Shown: piece by piece, positions 43,752 to 53,619 of the stretch
How the letters are laid out: each line of letters begins with the position of its first letter
Numbering within the stretch: position 1 is the first letter of the stretch
NCBI GenBank assembly: GCA_963835705.1
Contig: CAWIGR010000016.1
Location: 26,376-90,375 of the forward strand
Reading direction: 5' to 3'
From: JACVRW01 sp963835705
GTDB taxonomy: Bacteria > Actinomycetota > Thermoleophilia > Solirubrobacterales > Thermoleophilaceae
DNA length: 64,000 bases
The notes under the pieces: model-generated
Databases searched by the model: none
What the model was told of the DNA's origin: nothing
What the model saw: the letters and a program-made list of their open reading frames with translations, nothing else
Translations under genes and position numbers: made by a program

Positions 43752-44335
43752 CTACGGCACGATACGAGCACGTGCCAGGACCAGGGGCGCGCGGGCGGCA
43801 CCCTGCGCCAGACGAGCGCATCCAGTCCCTTCAGCGGCCGGTGGAGCCGGTGGCCGAGCGCCCGGCTCAGCGCCTCGAAGAAGTAGAAGCTCGGGTAGGA
43901 GAGCTCGACCTGCTCGAACGCGCGGGCGAGGGTGGCGACGTCGGCGCGGGTGAGGGGGTGCTCGTCCTGGGTGCCCACCCACTCGAGGCCGCGGGCTCCC
44001 CACAGCCGGCCGCGCGCGAGCCGCAGCAGCGGGTTCCGGTCCTGGTTCTCGAAGAACACCGCGCCGCCGCCCGGGCGCAGCACCCGGTGCAGCTCGGCGG
44101 CCGCGGCGGTCACGTCCACGTGATGCAGCACCCATTTGCCCACGACCAGGTCGAAGGACTCGGCCGGCAGCGAGGTGTCCTCCGCGGGAGCGACGAGGAA
44201 CGTGGCCTCGAACCCCTCCGCCCGCGAGCGCGCCAGCTCCACCATGCCGGGCGAGATGTCGAGGGCGGTGAGCCTCGCCCCGCGGCGCAGGAGCTCCAGC
44301 GAGAGGTCGCCCCCTCCACAGCCGAGCTCGAGCAC
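43748..44335 (-). CDS. Class I SAM-dependent methyltransferase
   Basis: At least 195 residues, with motif I VLELGCGGGDLSLELLRRG, LTALDISPGMVELARSRA, FDLVVGKWVLHHVDVTAAAAE and LRPGGGAVFFENQDRNPLL, a normal Methyltransf_11/25 core. The only standard start in frame is the GTG at the beginning of motif I, which removes the N-terminal helix. An in-frame extension typical of the family (FYDAQAAARGPAAPDEYDAV) is visible up to about 44430 with no start codon. Either the true start is hidden by a base error or translation begins late. It lies directly after atpC. The substrate is unknown. Confidence 0.75.
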   Translation of the reverse strand: MLELGCGGGDLSLELLRRGARLTALDISPGMVELARSRAEGFEATFLVAPAEDTSLPAESFDLVVGKWVLHHVDVTAAAAELHRVLRPGGGAVFFENQDRNPLLRLARGRLWGARGLEWVGTQDEHPLTRADVATLARAFEQVELSYPSFYFFEALSRALGHRLHRPLKGLDALVWRRVPPARPWSWHVLVSCRR

Positions 44336-44447
44336 GGACGCCCCCTCGACCGGCCCGAGCGCATCGAGCAGGACCGCGTCGTACTCGTCCGGGGCCGCCG
44401 GGCCACGGGCCGCGGCCTGCGCGTCGTAGAACGCGCGCTCCCGCTCC

Positions 44448-44861
44448 CTACGAGCCGCCTGCGACCTCCAGGAACGCCTCGTAGCGCTTGACCTCGCGCT
44501 GCGCGCGCGAGCGCTCCTCCGAGTCCTCCTCGGCGCGCTCCGCGGCTTCGCGCGCCTCCTTCAGCCGCGACTCGAACGCGGAGCGGTCGATGTCGTCCGG
44601 CGCGATCGCCTCCTCCACCAGCACGAGGGCGGAGTTGTCCACCACCTGGAGGTAGCCCTCGCCCTGGGCGAAGCGCACCACGTCGGAGTCGCTCTTGTAG
44701 AGCCGCAGCTCGGTCGGCTCGAGGATGGCCATGAGCGGGGCGTGGTTGGCGAGCACGCCGATCGAGCCCGTGGTGGTCCGGGTGGAGACCATCTCCACCT
44801 CGTCCTCGAACACCTTGCCCTCGGGCGTGAGGACCTCTACCGGGAAGCTATTCCTGGCCAT
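44448..44861 (-). CDS. atpC: F1Fo ATP synthase epsilon subunit
   Basis: A 137-residue epsilon subunit. FPVEVLTPEGKVFEDEVEMVS opens the N-terminal beta sandwich, followed by TTGSIGVLANHAPLMAILEP with the conserved GxxGxLxxHaP loop, and a C-terminal helical hairpin (FESRLKEAREAAERAEEDSEE) that can brake the rotor. It is the last gene of the atp operon, overlapping the 3' end of atpD. Confidence 0.95.
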   Translation of the reverse strand: MARNSFPVEVLTPEGKVFEDEVEMVSTRTTTGSIGVLANHAPLMAILEPTELRLYKSDSDVVRFAQGEGYLQVVDNSALVLVEEAIAPDDIDRSAFESRLKEAREAAERAEEDSEERSRAQREVKRYEAFLEVAGGS

Positions 44862-46420
44862 TGTCCTCCTCGTCGGAGGAGTCCTGCGACTCCGCCTCCG
44901 AGCTCCTCTTCCTCGGCCTCCTCCTCCCCGCGCGCCCCGCGGGCCGCCTCGGTCACCTCGTCGATCGAGCCCTTCATCAGGAAGGCCCGCTCGGGGATGT
45001 CGTCGTGCTTGCCCTCGATGATCTCCTTGAAGGACCGCACCGTCTCCTCCACCGGCACGTACTTGCCGCCGGTCCCGGTGAACTGCTCCGCCACGAAGAA
45101 CGGCTGCGACAGGAAGCGCTCCACCTTGCGGGCGCGCTGCACCGTCACGCGGTCCTCGTCCGACAGCTCGTCGATGCCGAGGATCGCGATGATGTCCTGC
45201 AGCTCCTTGTAGCGCTGCAGGATCTCGCGCACCTGGTTCGCCACCTGGTAGTGCTCCTCGCCGACGATGTCCGGCTTGAGGATCGTGGAGGTGGAGTCGA
45301 GCGGGTCGACGGCCGGGTAGATGCCCTTCTCAGAGATCGCGCGCGACAGCGTGGTGGTGGCGTTCAGGTGCGCGAACACCGAGGCGGGCGCCGGGTCGGT
45401 GAGGTCGTCGGCCGGCACGTAGATGGCCTGGATCGAGGTGACCGAGCCCTGGCGGGTCGAGGTGATCCGCTCCTGGAGCTGGCCCATCTCCGTCTCGAGC
45501 GTGGGCTGGTAGCCCACCTGCGAGGGCATGCGGCCGAGCAGCGCCGACACCTCCGAGCCCGCCTGCACGAAGCGGAAGATGTTGTCGATGAAGAGCAGCA
45601 CGTCCTGGCCGCCCTGCTCGCGGAAGTACTCCGCCATCGTCAGGCCCGACAGGGCCACGCGCATGCGCGCCCCGGGCGGCTCGTTCATCTGGCCGAACAC
45701 GAGCATGGTCTTGTCGATCACGCCCGACTCGCTCATCTCGAGCCAGAGGTCGTTGCCCTCGCGCGAGCGCTCGCCCACGCCGCAGAAGGCCGACAGGCCG
45801 CCGTGCTCCTTGGCCAGGTTGTTGATCAGCTCCTGGATCAGGACCGTCTTGCCCACCCCGGCGCCGCCGAACAGGCCGACCTTGCCGCCCTTGGCGTACG
45901 GCGCCAGCAGATCCACGACCTTGATGCCGGTCTCGAAGATCTCGCGCGTCGGGGTGAGGTCCTCGACGCTCGGGGCGGGCCGGTGGATCGGCCAGCGGTC
46001 GTCGAACTTGACCTCGCCGGCCTCGTCGATCGGGTCGCCGAGCAGGTTGAAGATGCGGCCCAGCGTGCCCTCGCCGACCGGCACGGTGATCGGGCCGCCG
46101 GTGTCGCGCACCTCCACGCCGCGCGAGAGGCCGTCGGTGGCGTCCATCGCGACGGCGCGAACGCGATCGTCACCCAGGTGCTGCTGCACCTCGAGCACGA
46201 GCTTGGTCGAGCCGCTCTCCTCCTCGCCCGCCTGGGCCTCCTCGCCCTTTGCTTCCTCGCGCTTGAGCTCGATCTCGAGCGCGTTGTAGATCTCGGGCAG
46301 GTTCTCGTCGGGGAAGGACACCTCGACGACGACGCCCTGGACCTCCTCGACGGTCCCGACGTTGCCGTCCTCGCGGCCCTGCTCCTGCTCGGCCTCGGTC
46401 TGAGTCGTTGCTGCTTCCAC
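44837..46420 (-). CDS. atpD: F1Fo ATP synthase beta subunit
   Basis: The catalytic F1 subunit: P-loop GLFGGAGVGKTVLIQELIN, GVGERSREGNDLWLEM with the catalytic Glu and Arg finger neighbourhood, and VLLFIDNIFRFVQAGSEVSAL (Walker B). The N-terminal barrel holds an acidic insert (KREEAKGEEAQAGEEE) not found in most homologues. As read, the protein is 527 residues and ends LLRRGGQWPGIASR. Removing one base near 44899 instead gives an acidic tail ending SDEEDNGQE with a stop at 44848, which continues the preceding Glu-rich run and looks natural. GTG start at 46420, with AAGGAG ten bases upstream. Confidence 0.95.
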   Translation of the reverse strand: MEAATTQTEAEQEQGREDGNVGTVEEVQGVVVEVSFPDENLPEIYNALEIELKREEAKGEEAQAGEEESGSTKLVLEVQQHLGDDRVRAVAMDATDGLSRGVEVRDTGGPITVPVGEGTLGRIFNLLGDPIDEAGEVKFDDRWPIHRPAPSVEDLTPTREIFETGIKVVDLLAPYAKGGKVGLFGGAGVGKTVLIQELINNLAKEHGGLSAFCGVGERSREGNDLWLEMSESGVIDKTMLVFGQMNEPPGARMRVALSGLTMAEYFREQGGQDVLLFIDNIFRFVQAGSEVSALLGRMPSQVGYQPTLETEMGQLQERITSTRQGSVTSIQAIYVPADDLTDPAPASVFAHLNATTTLSRAISEKGIYPAVDPLDSTSTILKPDIVGEEHYQVANQVREILQRYKELQDIIAILGIDELSDEDRVTVQRARKVERFLSQPFFVAEQFTGTGGKYVPVEETVRSFKEIIEGKHDDIPERAFLMKGSIDEVTEAARGARGEEEAEEEELGGGVAGLLRRGGQWPGIASR

Positions 46421-46442
46421 TCGGTTCAGTCTCCTTGAGTAC

Positions 46443-47345
46443 CTATCGAAGTCCCTCTGCGCCCGCCACGACCTCCATGATCTCCTGCGTGATCTCCGCC
46501 TGGCGCTGGCGGTTCGCCTCGAGCGTCAGGTCGTCGATCATCTCCCCGGCGTTGTCGGAGGCGCTGCGCATTGCGCTCATGCGCGCGCCGTGCTCCGAGG
46601 CCGTGGATTCCAGCAGTGCCCTGTAGATCGAGATCTCCACGTAGTCGGGCACGAGCCGCGCGAGTATCTCCTCCGGGTCCGGCTCGTAGATCCACAGCGC
46701 GCGCGAATCCCGCTCCTCCGGCTTTTCCTCCTCCTCGTCCTCGTCGCCGAGCACGTCAGCCTGCTGAAGCGGCAGGAGCGTCTCGTGGCGGACCTCCTGG
46801 TTGACCGCGGAGATGTAGCCGTTGTAGACGATCTCCACGCGGTCCACCTTGTCGTCGACGTAGGCGGAGGTGAGGCCGTCCGCGATCGCGCGGGCGTCTG
46901 AGAAGGCGGGGCGGTCGGTGAAGCCGGTCCAGCTGCCGCCGACCTCGAGCTTGCGGAACTCGAGCGAGGACAGCCCGCGCCGGCCCGACACGTACCAGAG
47001 CACGCGCTTGCCGTCCGAGCGCAGCTCGGCGGCGCGCCGGTTGCCGGCCCGGATGATCTGCGAGTTGAACGGGCCGGCCAGGCCGCGGTCGCCCGTCACC
47101 AGCAGGAGGCCGACGGTCTCCACGCTCTCCTTCTCCTCGAGGATCGGCAGGCTGGGGATGTTCTCGGCGGCCTGTGAGGCGCGCGAGGTCATCCGCCGGA
47201 TGGCGTCCGCGTACGGGCGCATGGCCTGGATCCGCTGCTCGGCGCGGCGCAGGCGCGCGGCGGCCACCATCTCCATCGCGCGCGTGATCTTGCGGATGTT
47301 CTTGACCGAGCTGATGCGCCCGCGGATGTCCTTGAGGGACGCCAC
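46443..47345 (-). CDS. atpG: F1Fo ATP synthase gamma subunit
   Basis: The central-stalk subunit of 300 residues. MASLKDIRGRISSVKNIRKI and TRAMEMVAAARLRRAE form the N-terminal helix, GLLLVTGDRGLAGPFNSQI is the Rossmann-like strand, and the C-terminal helix has ALLESTASEHGARMSAMRSA, then ASDNAGEMIDDL. A Glu- and Asp-rich insertion (GDEDEEEEKPEERDS) lies at about residue 200, in the region where other actinobacterial gamma subunits also carry an insert. It abuts atpA with no gap. Confidence 0.95.
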   Translation of the reverse strand: MASLKDIRGRISSVKNIRKITRAMEMVAAARLRRAEQRIQAMRPYADAIRRMTSRASQAAENIPSLPILEEKESVETVGLLLVTGDRGLAGPFNSQIIRAGNRRAAELRSDGKRVLWYVSGRRGLSSLEFRKLEVGGSWTGFTDRPAFSDARAIADGLTSAYVDDKVDRVEIVYNGYISAVNQEVRHETLLPLQQADVLGDEDEEEEKPEERDSRALWIYEPDPEEILARLVPDYVEISIYRALLESTASEHGARMSAMRSASDNAGEMIDDLTLEANRQRQAEITQEIMEVVAGAEGLR

Positions 47346-49076
<1,731 letters not shown>

Positions 49077-49080
49077 GTCT

Positions 49081-49086
49081 CTCCTT
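49081..49086 (-). promoter_or_regulatory. Ribosome-binding site of atpA
   Basis: AAGGAG on the minus strand, four bases before the ATG at 49076. One of few strong Shine-Dalgarno sequences in the window; it fixes the atpA start. Confidence 0.65.
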
Positions 49087-49618
49087 AGGCCGCGCGAGCG
49101 ACCTGCTTGCGAAGTTGTTCGAGGCGGTTGCGCACCGTCGCGTCCAGCACCATGTTGCCTACGCGCAGCTGCAATCCGCCGAGCACGTCCGGATCCACCT
49201 TCGACGAGAGCTCCACCTGGCGTCCGGTCTGCTCCTCGATCCGCTCGCCGATGCTCTTCACGAGCTCCTCGTCGAGCTCGACCGCGCTCGTCACGATCAC
49301 CGGCAAGAGCCTGTTCTCCTCGGCCCACATCGTGTCCAGGTTGCGGCGGATGCGGAACAGCGCGGGCATGCGGTGGCGCTCCGCGAGCAGCTCGAGGAAG
49401 TTGAGCAGCCGTTCGTCGGCGTCGCTGACGATCCGCCGCACGCCGTCCTTCTTCTCCTCGCTCGAGAAGTACGGCGAGAAGAGGAAGACCTGGAGCTCGC
49501 GATTCTCGTCAAGGGCGTCGGCGAACTCGCCGAGCTCGTCGTGCACGCGGTCGAGGACGTCCTTGTCCTTGGCGACCTCGAACAGCGCGCGCGCGTAGAC
49601 CTCAGCTATCTCTTCCAT
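49085..49618 (-). CDS. atpH: F1Fo ATP synthase delta subunit
   Basis: A 177-residue OSCP/delta subunit. VYARALFEVAKDKDVLDRVHDEL is the N-terminal helical bundle and the C-terminal domain has VTSAVELDEELVKSIGERIEEQ, RQVELSSKVDPDVLGGLQLRV and VGNMVLDATVRNRLEQL, the PROSITE-type delta signature. It joins F1 to the b-subunit stalk. It overlaps atpF by 17 bases. Confidence 0.95.
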   Translation of the reverse strand: MEEIAEVYARALFEVAKDKDVLDRVHDELGEFADALDENRELQVFLFSPYFSSEEKKDGVRRIVSDADERLLNFLELLAERHRMPALFRIRRNLDTMWAEENRLLPVIVTSAVELDEELVKSIGERIEEQTGRQVELSSKVDPDVLGGLQLRVGNMVLDATVRNRLEQLRKQVARAA

Positions 49619-50210
49619 TGCCCTCCCGCCCGGCGAGCGCCGAGAAGTCGACCTCGCGCAGGGCGTCCTCGATCAGGCTCCGGTGGTCGTCCGGCGTGAG
49701 CGACTTGCGCGTGACCTTCTCGGTCGCGATCACGGTGAGGTCGGCGACCTCCTTGCGGATCTCGTCCAGCGCGCGGCGCGTCTCGGCCTCGATGTCGCGC
49801 CTCGTCGCGGCCAGCAGCTCCTCGCGCTGCTTGGTGGCGTCGGCCTTCGCCTGGTCGCCCAGCGAGTCGGCCGCCTTGCGCGCGCGGACCACGATGTCCT
49901 CGGCCTGGTCGCGCGCCTCCCGGAGACGGGCGCGGTACTCCTCGAGCAGCTCGTCGGCCTCGCGCTTCGTGCGCTCGGCGTGCTCGATCGACTCCGCGAT
50001 CGCCTGGCTGCGCTTGTCGAGCGCCTCGGAGATGCGCGGGAAGACGAGCTTGTTGAGGATCAGCAGCGTGGCGCCGAACAGCAGCAGCGTCCAGATCATG
50101 AGCCCGAGCTCGGGGCTGACCAGGAAGCTGCCGCCGCCGCTCTCCTCCCCGCCGCCTCCGCCGCCGTGCGTCTCCTGCGCGAAGACGAGGATGTCGCCGA
50201 TCAGCTCCAT
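49602..50210 (-). CDS. atpF: F1Fo ATP synthase b subunit
   Basis: A 202-residue peripheral-stalk subunit. A short Gly-rich N-terminal region is followed by the single membrane helix (LGLMIWTLLLFGATLLILNK), the conserved FPRISEALDKRSQAIAESIE and a long charged coiled coil to the C-terminus. Full length with no defect. Confidence 0.95.
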   Translation of the reverse strand: MELIGDILVFAQETHGGGGGGEESGGGSFLVSPELGLMIWTLLLFGATLLILNKLVFPRISEALDKRSQAIAESIEHAERTKREADELLEEYRARLREARDQAEDIVVRARKAADSLGDQAKADATKQREELLAATRRDIEAETRRALDEIRKEVADLTVIATEKVTRKSLTPDDHRSLIEDALREVDFSALAGREGNGRDS

Positions 50211-50211
50211 C

Positions 50212-50481
50212 TCAGAGGAAGAACGCGATCAGGCCGAAGATGAACGTGTAGAACGCCACGGCCTCGATCAGCGCGAAGCCGAGCCACTGGATGCTCGTGA
50301 TCTCCTCGCGCATCTCGGGCTGGCGGGTGACCGACTCGATCACGCTCGCGAAGAGGAGCCCGAGCCCGACGCCGGCGCCGATCGACCCGAGCCCGGCGCC
50401 GATGCCGAGCGCGATCGCCTTCAGGCCGTCGTCGGTGACGCCTCCGCCTGCCTGTGCGATTGGAGCCAATAGGTCGAGCAT
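50212..50481 (-). CDS. atpE: F1Fo ATP synthase c subunit (rotor ring)
   Basis: An 89-residue two-helix hairpin. Helix 1 is glycine-rich (AIALGIGAGLGSIGAGVGLG), the polar loop is ESVTRQPEMREEI, and helix 2 has the proton-carrying glutamate in FALIEAVAFYTFIFGLIAFF. There is no sodium-binding pattern beyond this, so proton coupling is likely. The ATG at 50481 is fixed by AAGGAGG seven bases upstream; the more upstream in-frame start would only add a non-hydrophobic leader. Confidence 0.96.
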   Translation of the reverse strand: MLDLLAPIAQAGGGVTDDGLKAIALGIGAGLGSIGAGVGLGLLFASVIESVTRQPEMREEITSIQWLGFALIEAVAFYTFIFGLIAFFL

Positions 50482-50488
50482 GTAACAG

Positions 50489-50495
50489 CCTCCTT
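50489..50495 (-). promoter_or_regulatory. Strong ribosome-binding site of atpE
   Basis: AAGGAGG on the minus strand, seven bases before the ATG at 50481. It is the best Shine-Dalgarno sequence in the window, which suits the high copy number of the c subunit. Confidence 0.75.
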
Positions 50496-50497
50496 CG

Positions 50498-51400
50498 TCA
50501 ATGGCCTTCGGCGGAGGTGGCCTCACCGAAGTAGATGGATGTGAGCGTGGCGAAGATGAACGCCTGAAGCGTGGCCACCAGCACCACTTCGAAGATGAAG
50601 AACACGAGGGCCAGCGGGAACGTGATCCAGCCGAGCGCGGCCACGCCGAGGATCACTCCGAGCCCGCCGCCCATGAACAGGATGAGCAGGTGGCCGGCCA
50701 GGATGTTGGCGAAGAGTCGCACCGACAGCGAGATGATCCGGACGGTCTGAGAGATGATCTCGATGACCAGCAGGAACGGGCGCATGGCCTTCGGCGTTCC
50801 GCTCGGGATCCAGCTCTTGACGTAGGGCACGAAGCCCTTCGCCCGGACGCCCTCGACCTGGTAGCAGAACCAGACGACGAGGGTCAGCACCAGCGGGATC
50901 GAGAGGTTCGCGGTGGCCGCGTAGATCGCGAAGCTCGGGAACTCGATCCCGAAGATGTTCACCGTCTCGTGCGTGTTGGTCGGCAGCGGGATGTAGCCGA
51001 TCAGGTTCGAGATCCAGATGAAGAAGAACAGCGTGGCCACGAACGGGAACCACTTCTTGCTCATCTGCTCCGACATGTTGCCGCGCGTGATCGTGTTGTA
51101 GGTGAGGTTGTAGAGCGTCTCGACCGCGGTCTGGACCTTGTTCGGCTTCTGCTGCATGCGCTTGGCGACATAGACCATCGCGCCTGCCGTCAGGACACAG
51201 GCGAGGAACAGGTAGAAGACGGCGCGGTTGATGCTCATGTCGAGCCCGCCGACGTTGATCTCGATCCAGGGCTCGAGCCGGAACTCCTCCTGCGGCTGGA
51301 ACTCCTCGTTCTCGCCCTCGTTGCCGAAGATCGCGATCAGCAGGACGACTCCGGCGAGGTAGACGCCGGCGCCGATCAGCAGCATGCGCTTGACGCTCAC
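50498..51400 (-). CDS. atpB: F1Fo ATP synthase a subunit
   Basis: A 300-residue half-channel subunit with five to six membrane helices. IISQTVRIISLSVRLFANILA holds the essential arginine of helix 4, followed by GHLLILFMGGG, and a late LQAFIFATLTSIYFGEA matches the family C-terminus. The GTG start overlaps the atpI stop (GTGA). Confidence 0.95.
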   Translation of the reverse strand: MSVKRMLLIGAGVYLAGVVLLIAIFGNEGENEEFQPQEEFRLEPWIEINVGGLDMSINRAVFYLFLACVLTAGAMVYVAKRMQQKPNKVQTAVETLYNLTYNTITRGNMSEQMSKKWFPFVATLFFFIWISNLIGYIPLPTNTHETVNIFGIEFPSFAIYAATANLSIPLVLTLVVWFCYQVEGVRAKGFVPYVKSWIPSGTPKAMRPFLLVIEIISQTVRIISLSVRLFANILAGHLLILFMGGGLGVILGVAALGWITFPLALVFFIFEVVLVATLQAFIFATLTSIYFGEATSAEGH

Positions 51401-51792
51401 GCCCGTTCCCGCTCCATGCCGCGACCGATGAAGAAGGCGGTGAACCAGACCTGGAACGTGACCAGGGTCAGAACGGCCGCGGGCAGCCCGGCCTCATCGT
51501 CGATCAGGCCGATGCCGAGCACCGCGAGCGCGATGAACCAGACCCGACCAAGCAGGCTGACGCTCATGAGCCCGACGGCGGCCCGCGGGTTGCCCGAGCT
51601 CTCGGCGCGGCTGAGGAAGAAGGCGTGGACGACTCGCTGGAGAAGCCACGCCCCGGTGACCCCGGCCCAGGCGAACAGCGGCAGGTCCATGGCCACGAAG
51701 ATCGGCAGCGCGGCCGCCAGCACGGCAAGGTCGGCGTACGGCAACATGCGCAGCGGCATGGGATCGGATGCTGTCAGAGCATGCGTCGTCAA
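51397..51792 (-). CDS. atpI: AtpI-like small membrane protein of the ATP synthase operon
   Basis: A 131-residue protein with about four hydrophobic segments (LAVLAAALPIFVAMDLPLFAW and VLTLVTFQVWFTAFFIGRG among them), first in the atp operon, as expected for the AtpI/Uncl region involved in c-ring assembly. Identification rests mainly on position and helix pattern. The start is TTG at 51792; an internal ATG (MPLRMLPYADL) 33 bases in is possible. Confidence 0.7.
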   Translation of the reverse strand: MTTHALTASDPMPLRMLPYADLAVLAAALPIFVAMDLPLFAWAGVTGAWLLQRVVHAFFLSRAESSGNPRAAVGLMSVSLLGRVWFIALAVLGIGLIDDEAGLPAAVLTLVTFQVWFTAFFIGRGMERERA

Positions 51793-51853
51793 GGAGTCTC
51801 CCGGGGAAGCGACGGGCGGAGCGGCGTCAGAATGCTCCCCAGCGGGGCGTTGA

Positions 51854-51859
51854 ACGGTA
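51854..51859 (-). promoter_or_regulatory. Candidate -10 box for the atp operon
   Basis: TACCGT on the minus strand, 61 bases before the atpI start, which leaves a leader long enough for a ribosome-binding site. It is preceded by the CTTTGTGAC repeats at 51873-51892. Its assignment is tentative. Confidence 0.35.
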
Positions 51860-51872
51860 CATGAAGAAGTGA

Positions 51873-51892
51873 CTTTGTGACTACTTTGTGAC
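51873..51892. repeat. Direct repeat CTTTGTGAC x2, 11 bases apart
   Basis: Two perfect nine-base copies at 51873-51881 and 51884-51892, with a partial third GTGAC half just before (51869-51873). They are AT-rich against the surroundings and lie upstream of the candidate atp promoter. The one-helical-turn spacing suits a regulator binding side by side. The 51793-52014 intergenic stretch holds no other recognisable gene; a TAGGCT on the plus strand at 51895-51900 faces no evident reading frame. Confidence 0.5.
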
Positions 51893-52014
51893 AGTAGGCT
51901 CGCGCGGCATCTCGCTTGCTCTCGCAGCGCGTTCCTGCTCCTCCCATTGCCCGCGGGCGCGGCACCCTACACCGCGCCCGGCAACAAGGTGTTGTGCGGC
52001 GGTCAAGGCGGTCG

Positions 52015-52504
52015 TCAGGTGGCCGCGCCTGACGGGCGTGGCTCCTTAGCGGGCTCGGGGCGCAGCACCAGCACCTCGCCCGGGGCGTTCTCGAGCAGCC
52101 AGGCGATGTCCGTGGGGTCGAAGCCGTCGGTGGCGCTCGTCCTCGCCGGCACCACCAGCATGTCGTAGCCCTCGTTCTCGAGCAGGGCCGTGAGCGCGTG
52201 CCGCGGCGTCCGGCCGCGCTCGATGCGCGAGTCCACCGGCACCCCCTCGTTCGTCGCCCGCTGCTCGATCAGCTCCAGCAGCGGCAGCGCCGCCTCGCTC
52301 TCGCGCAACGGCGCGGGCGAGTCGAGCGACAGGTGGTGCGGGATCGTGGCCAGGTAGGCGGGCACCAGGATGGCGTCCTGGGCGCGCGCGAGGCGCAGCG
52401 TCACGTCCAGCGTCGCGTGCGAGATGGTCGAGCCGATGAACGGGAACAGGATGCGGCGGCCGGAGGCGCCGCCCTGCGCGCGGGCGGCGCCGGAGCAGGC
52501 TCAC
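52015..52504 (-). CDS. Universal stress protein (UspA-like), one frameshift
   Basis: A UspA-fold protein of about 162 residues: RILFPFIGSTISHATLDVTL as strand 1, AQDAILVPAYLATIP, and YDMLVVPARTSATDGFDPTDI near the end. The natural start is a GTG at 52504 overlapping the kdpD stop (GTGA) and reading VSLLRRRPRAGRRLR. That frame must lose one base near 52460 to join the USP fold; the span is 3n+1. Read strictly, the USP frame has only an internal GTG at 52404, which would delete strand 1. It probably extends the USP sensing module of the adjacent KdpD N-terminal protein. Confidence 0.7.
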
Positions 52505-53619
52505 CGCGCGCCCTCGAGCCGGCGCGAGCGGTCGGCCACGATCCGAACGTCCACGCCCGGCACCTTTCGAAGCAGCCGGTCCGGCAGCGACTCGCCGAAG
52601 CGGCGCAACCCGGTGCGCGGCTGCGGCTGGCCGATCAGCACATAGGTCGTGCCGCGCTCGTCGGCCACTCGCGCGACCGTGTCCACGAGGTCGTCGCCCT
52701 CCTCGACGAGCAAGGTCGCCCCGAGCACCGACGCCAGCCGCCGCAGCGCCTCGAGCTGCACCCGCTCGTCCCCTCGCGGCGGCGCCCCCGGCGGCTGGAC
52801 GTACAGCAGGTCGAGCTCGGCGCCGAGCCGCTGCGCGGAGCGCCACGCCCTCCGCACGAGCCGCTGCGAGCGCGTGCGCGGCGTGACCAGCGCCAGCACC
52901 CGCTCGGCGAGCGCCTGCGGTGCGTCGTCGGCGAGCAGGTCCTCGCGCGTGCCGAGCGCCTCGGCCGCCGGCACGACCCGCTTCGACTCCACCTCCTCCG
53001 CCGTCTGGCGCAGGGCCACCTCGCGCAGGGAGGCGAGGTTCTCGACGCGGAAGAAGTTGTTCAGTGCCGCCGGCACCCGCTCGGCCGGGTAGACCTTCCC
53101 GGCGCGCAGCCGCGCGATCAGCGCCTCGGGCGTCAGGTCCACGAGCACCACCTCGTCGGCCGAGGCGAGCACGCGGTCGGGGAAGGTCTCGCGCACCCGC
53201 ACCCCGGTGAACTCGGCCACGCGGTCGTTCAGCGACTCGAGGTGCTGCACGTTGACCGTCGAGAACACGTCGATCCCGGCCTCGAGCACGTCCTCGATGT
53301 CCTCGTGGCGCTTGGCGTGCTCGAGCCCGGGCGGGTTCGTGTGGGCCAGCTCGTCGATCAGGCAGAGCTCGGGCGCGCGCTGGAAGACGGCCGGCAGGTC
53401 CATCTCCTCGACCTGGGTGTCGCGGTACTCCACGCTCCGCTTCGGGATTCGCTCGAGCCCCTCGGCCTGGACCTCGGTCTCCGCCCGGCCGTGCGGCTCG
53501 AGGTAGCCCACGACCACGTCACGCCCCGCGGCCTGCTCGGCCCTCCCCTCTTGGAGCATGCGGTACGTCTTGCCGACTCCTGCGGCCATGCCCAGGAAGA
53601 TCTTGTAGTGACCTCTCAC
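52501..53619 (-). CDS. kdpD: KdpD N-terminal sensor protein (KdpD domain plus USP), split from the kinase
   Basis: A 372-residue stand-alone protein equal to the cytoplasmic N-terminal half of classical KdpD. Residues 1-210 form the KdpD domain with Walker A KIFLGMAAGVGKTYRML, Walker B ELCLIDELAHTNPPG and the conserved RHEDIEDVLEAGIDVFSTVN. Residues 245-370 are a USP domain (RLVRRAWRSAQRLGAELDLLY to GVDVRIVADRSRR). It has no membrane helices and no kinase core; those are encoded at 58909-60282. It presumably binds ATP and modulates the kinase in trans. The GTG start overlaps the kdpB stop (GTGA). Confidence 0.9.
   Translation of the reverse strand: MRGHYKIFLGMAAGVGKTYRMLQEGRAEQAAGRDVVVGYLEPHGRAETEVQAEGLERIPKRSVEYRDTQVEEMDLPAVFQRAPELCLIDELAHTNPPGLEHAKRHEDIEDVLEAGIDVFSTVNVQHLESLNDRVAEFTGVRVRETFPDRVLASADEVVLVDLTPEALIARLRAGKVYPAERVPAALNNFFRVENLASLREVALRQTAEEVESKRVVPAAEALGTREDLLADDAPQALAERVLALVTPRTRSQRLVRRAWRSAQRLGAELDLLYVQPPGAPPRGDERVQLEALRRLASVLGATLLVEEGDDLVDTVARVADERGTTYVLIGQPQPRTGLRRFGESLPDRLLRKVPGVDVRIVADRSRRLEGAR

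Noticed and set aside
44861..46438. Plus-strand frame antisense to atpD
   Set aside because: Mirrors atpD almost end to end, with His/Leu/Arg-rich composition typical of antisense of a GC-rich gene.
51901..52014. A plus-strand gene or small ORF after the TAGGCT at 51895
   Set aside because: The only frame there (from 51947) has no recognisable content and runs antisense into the USP gene.
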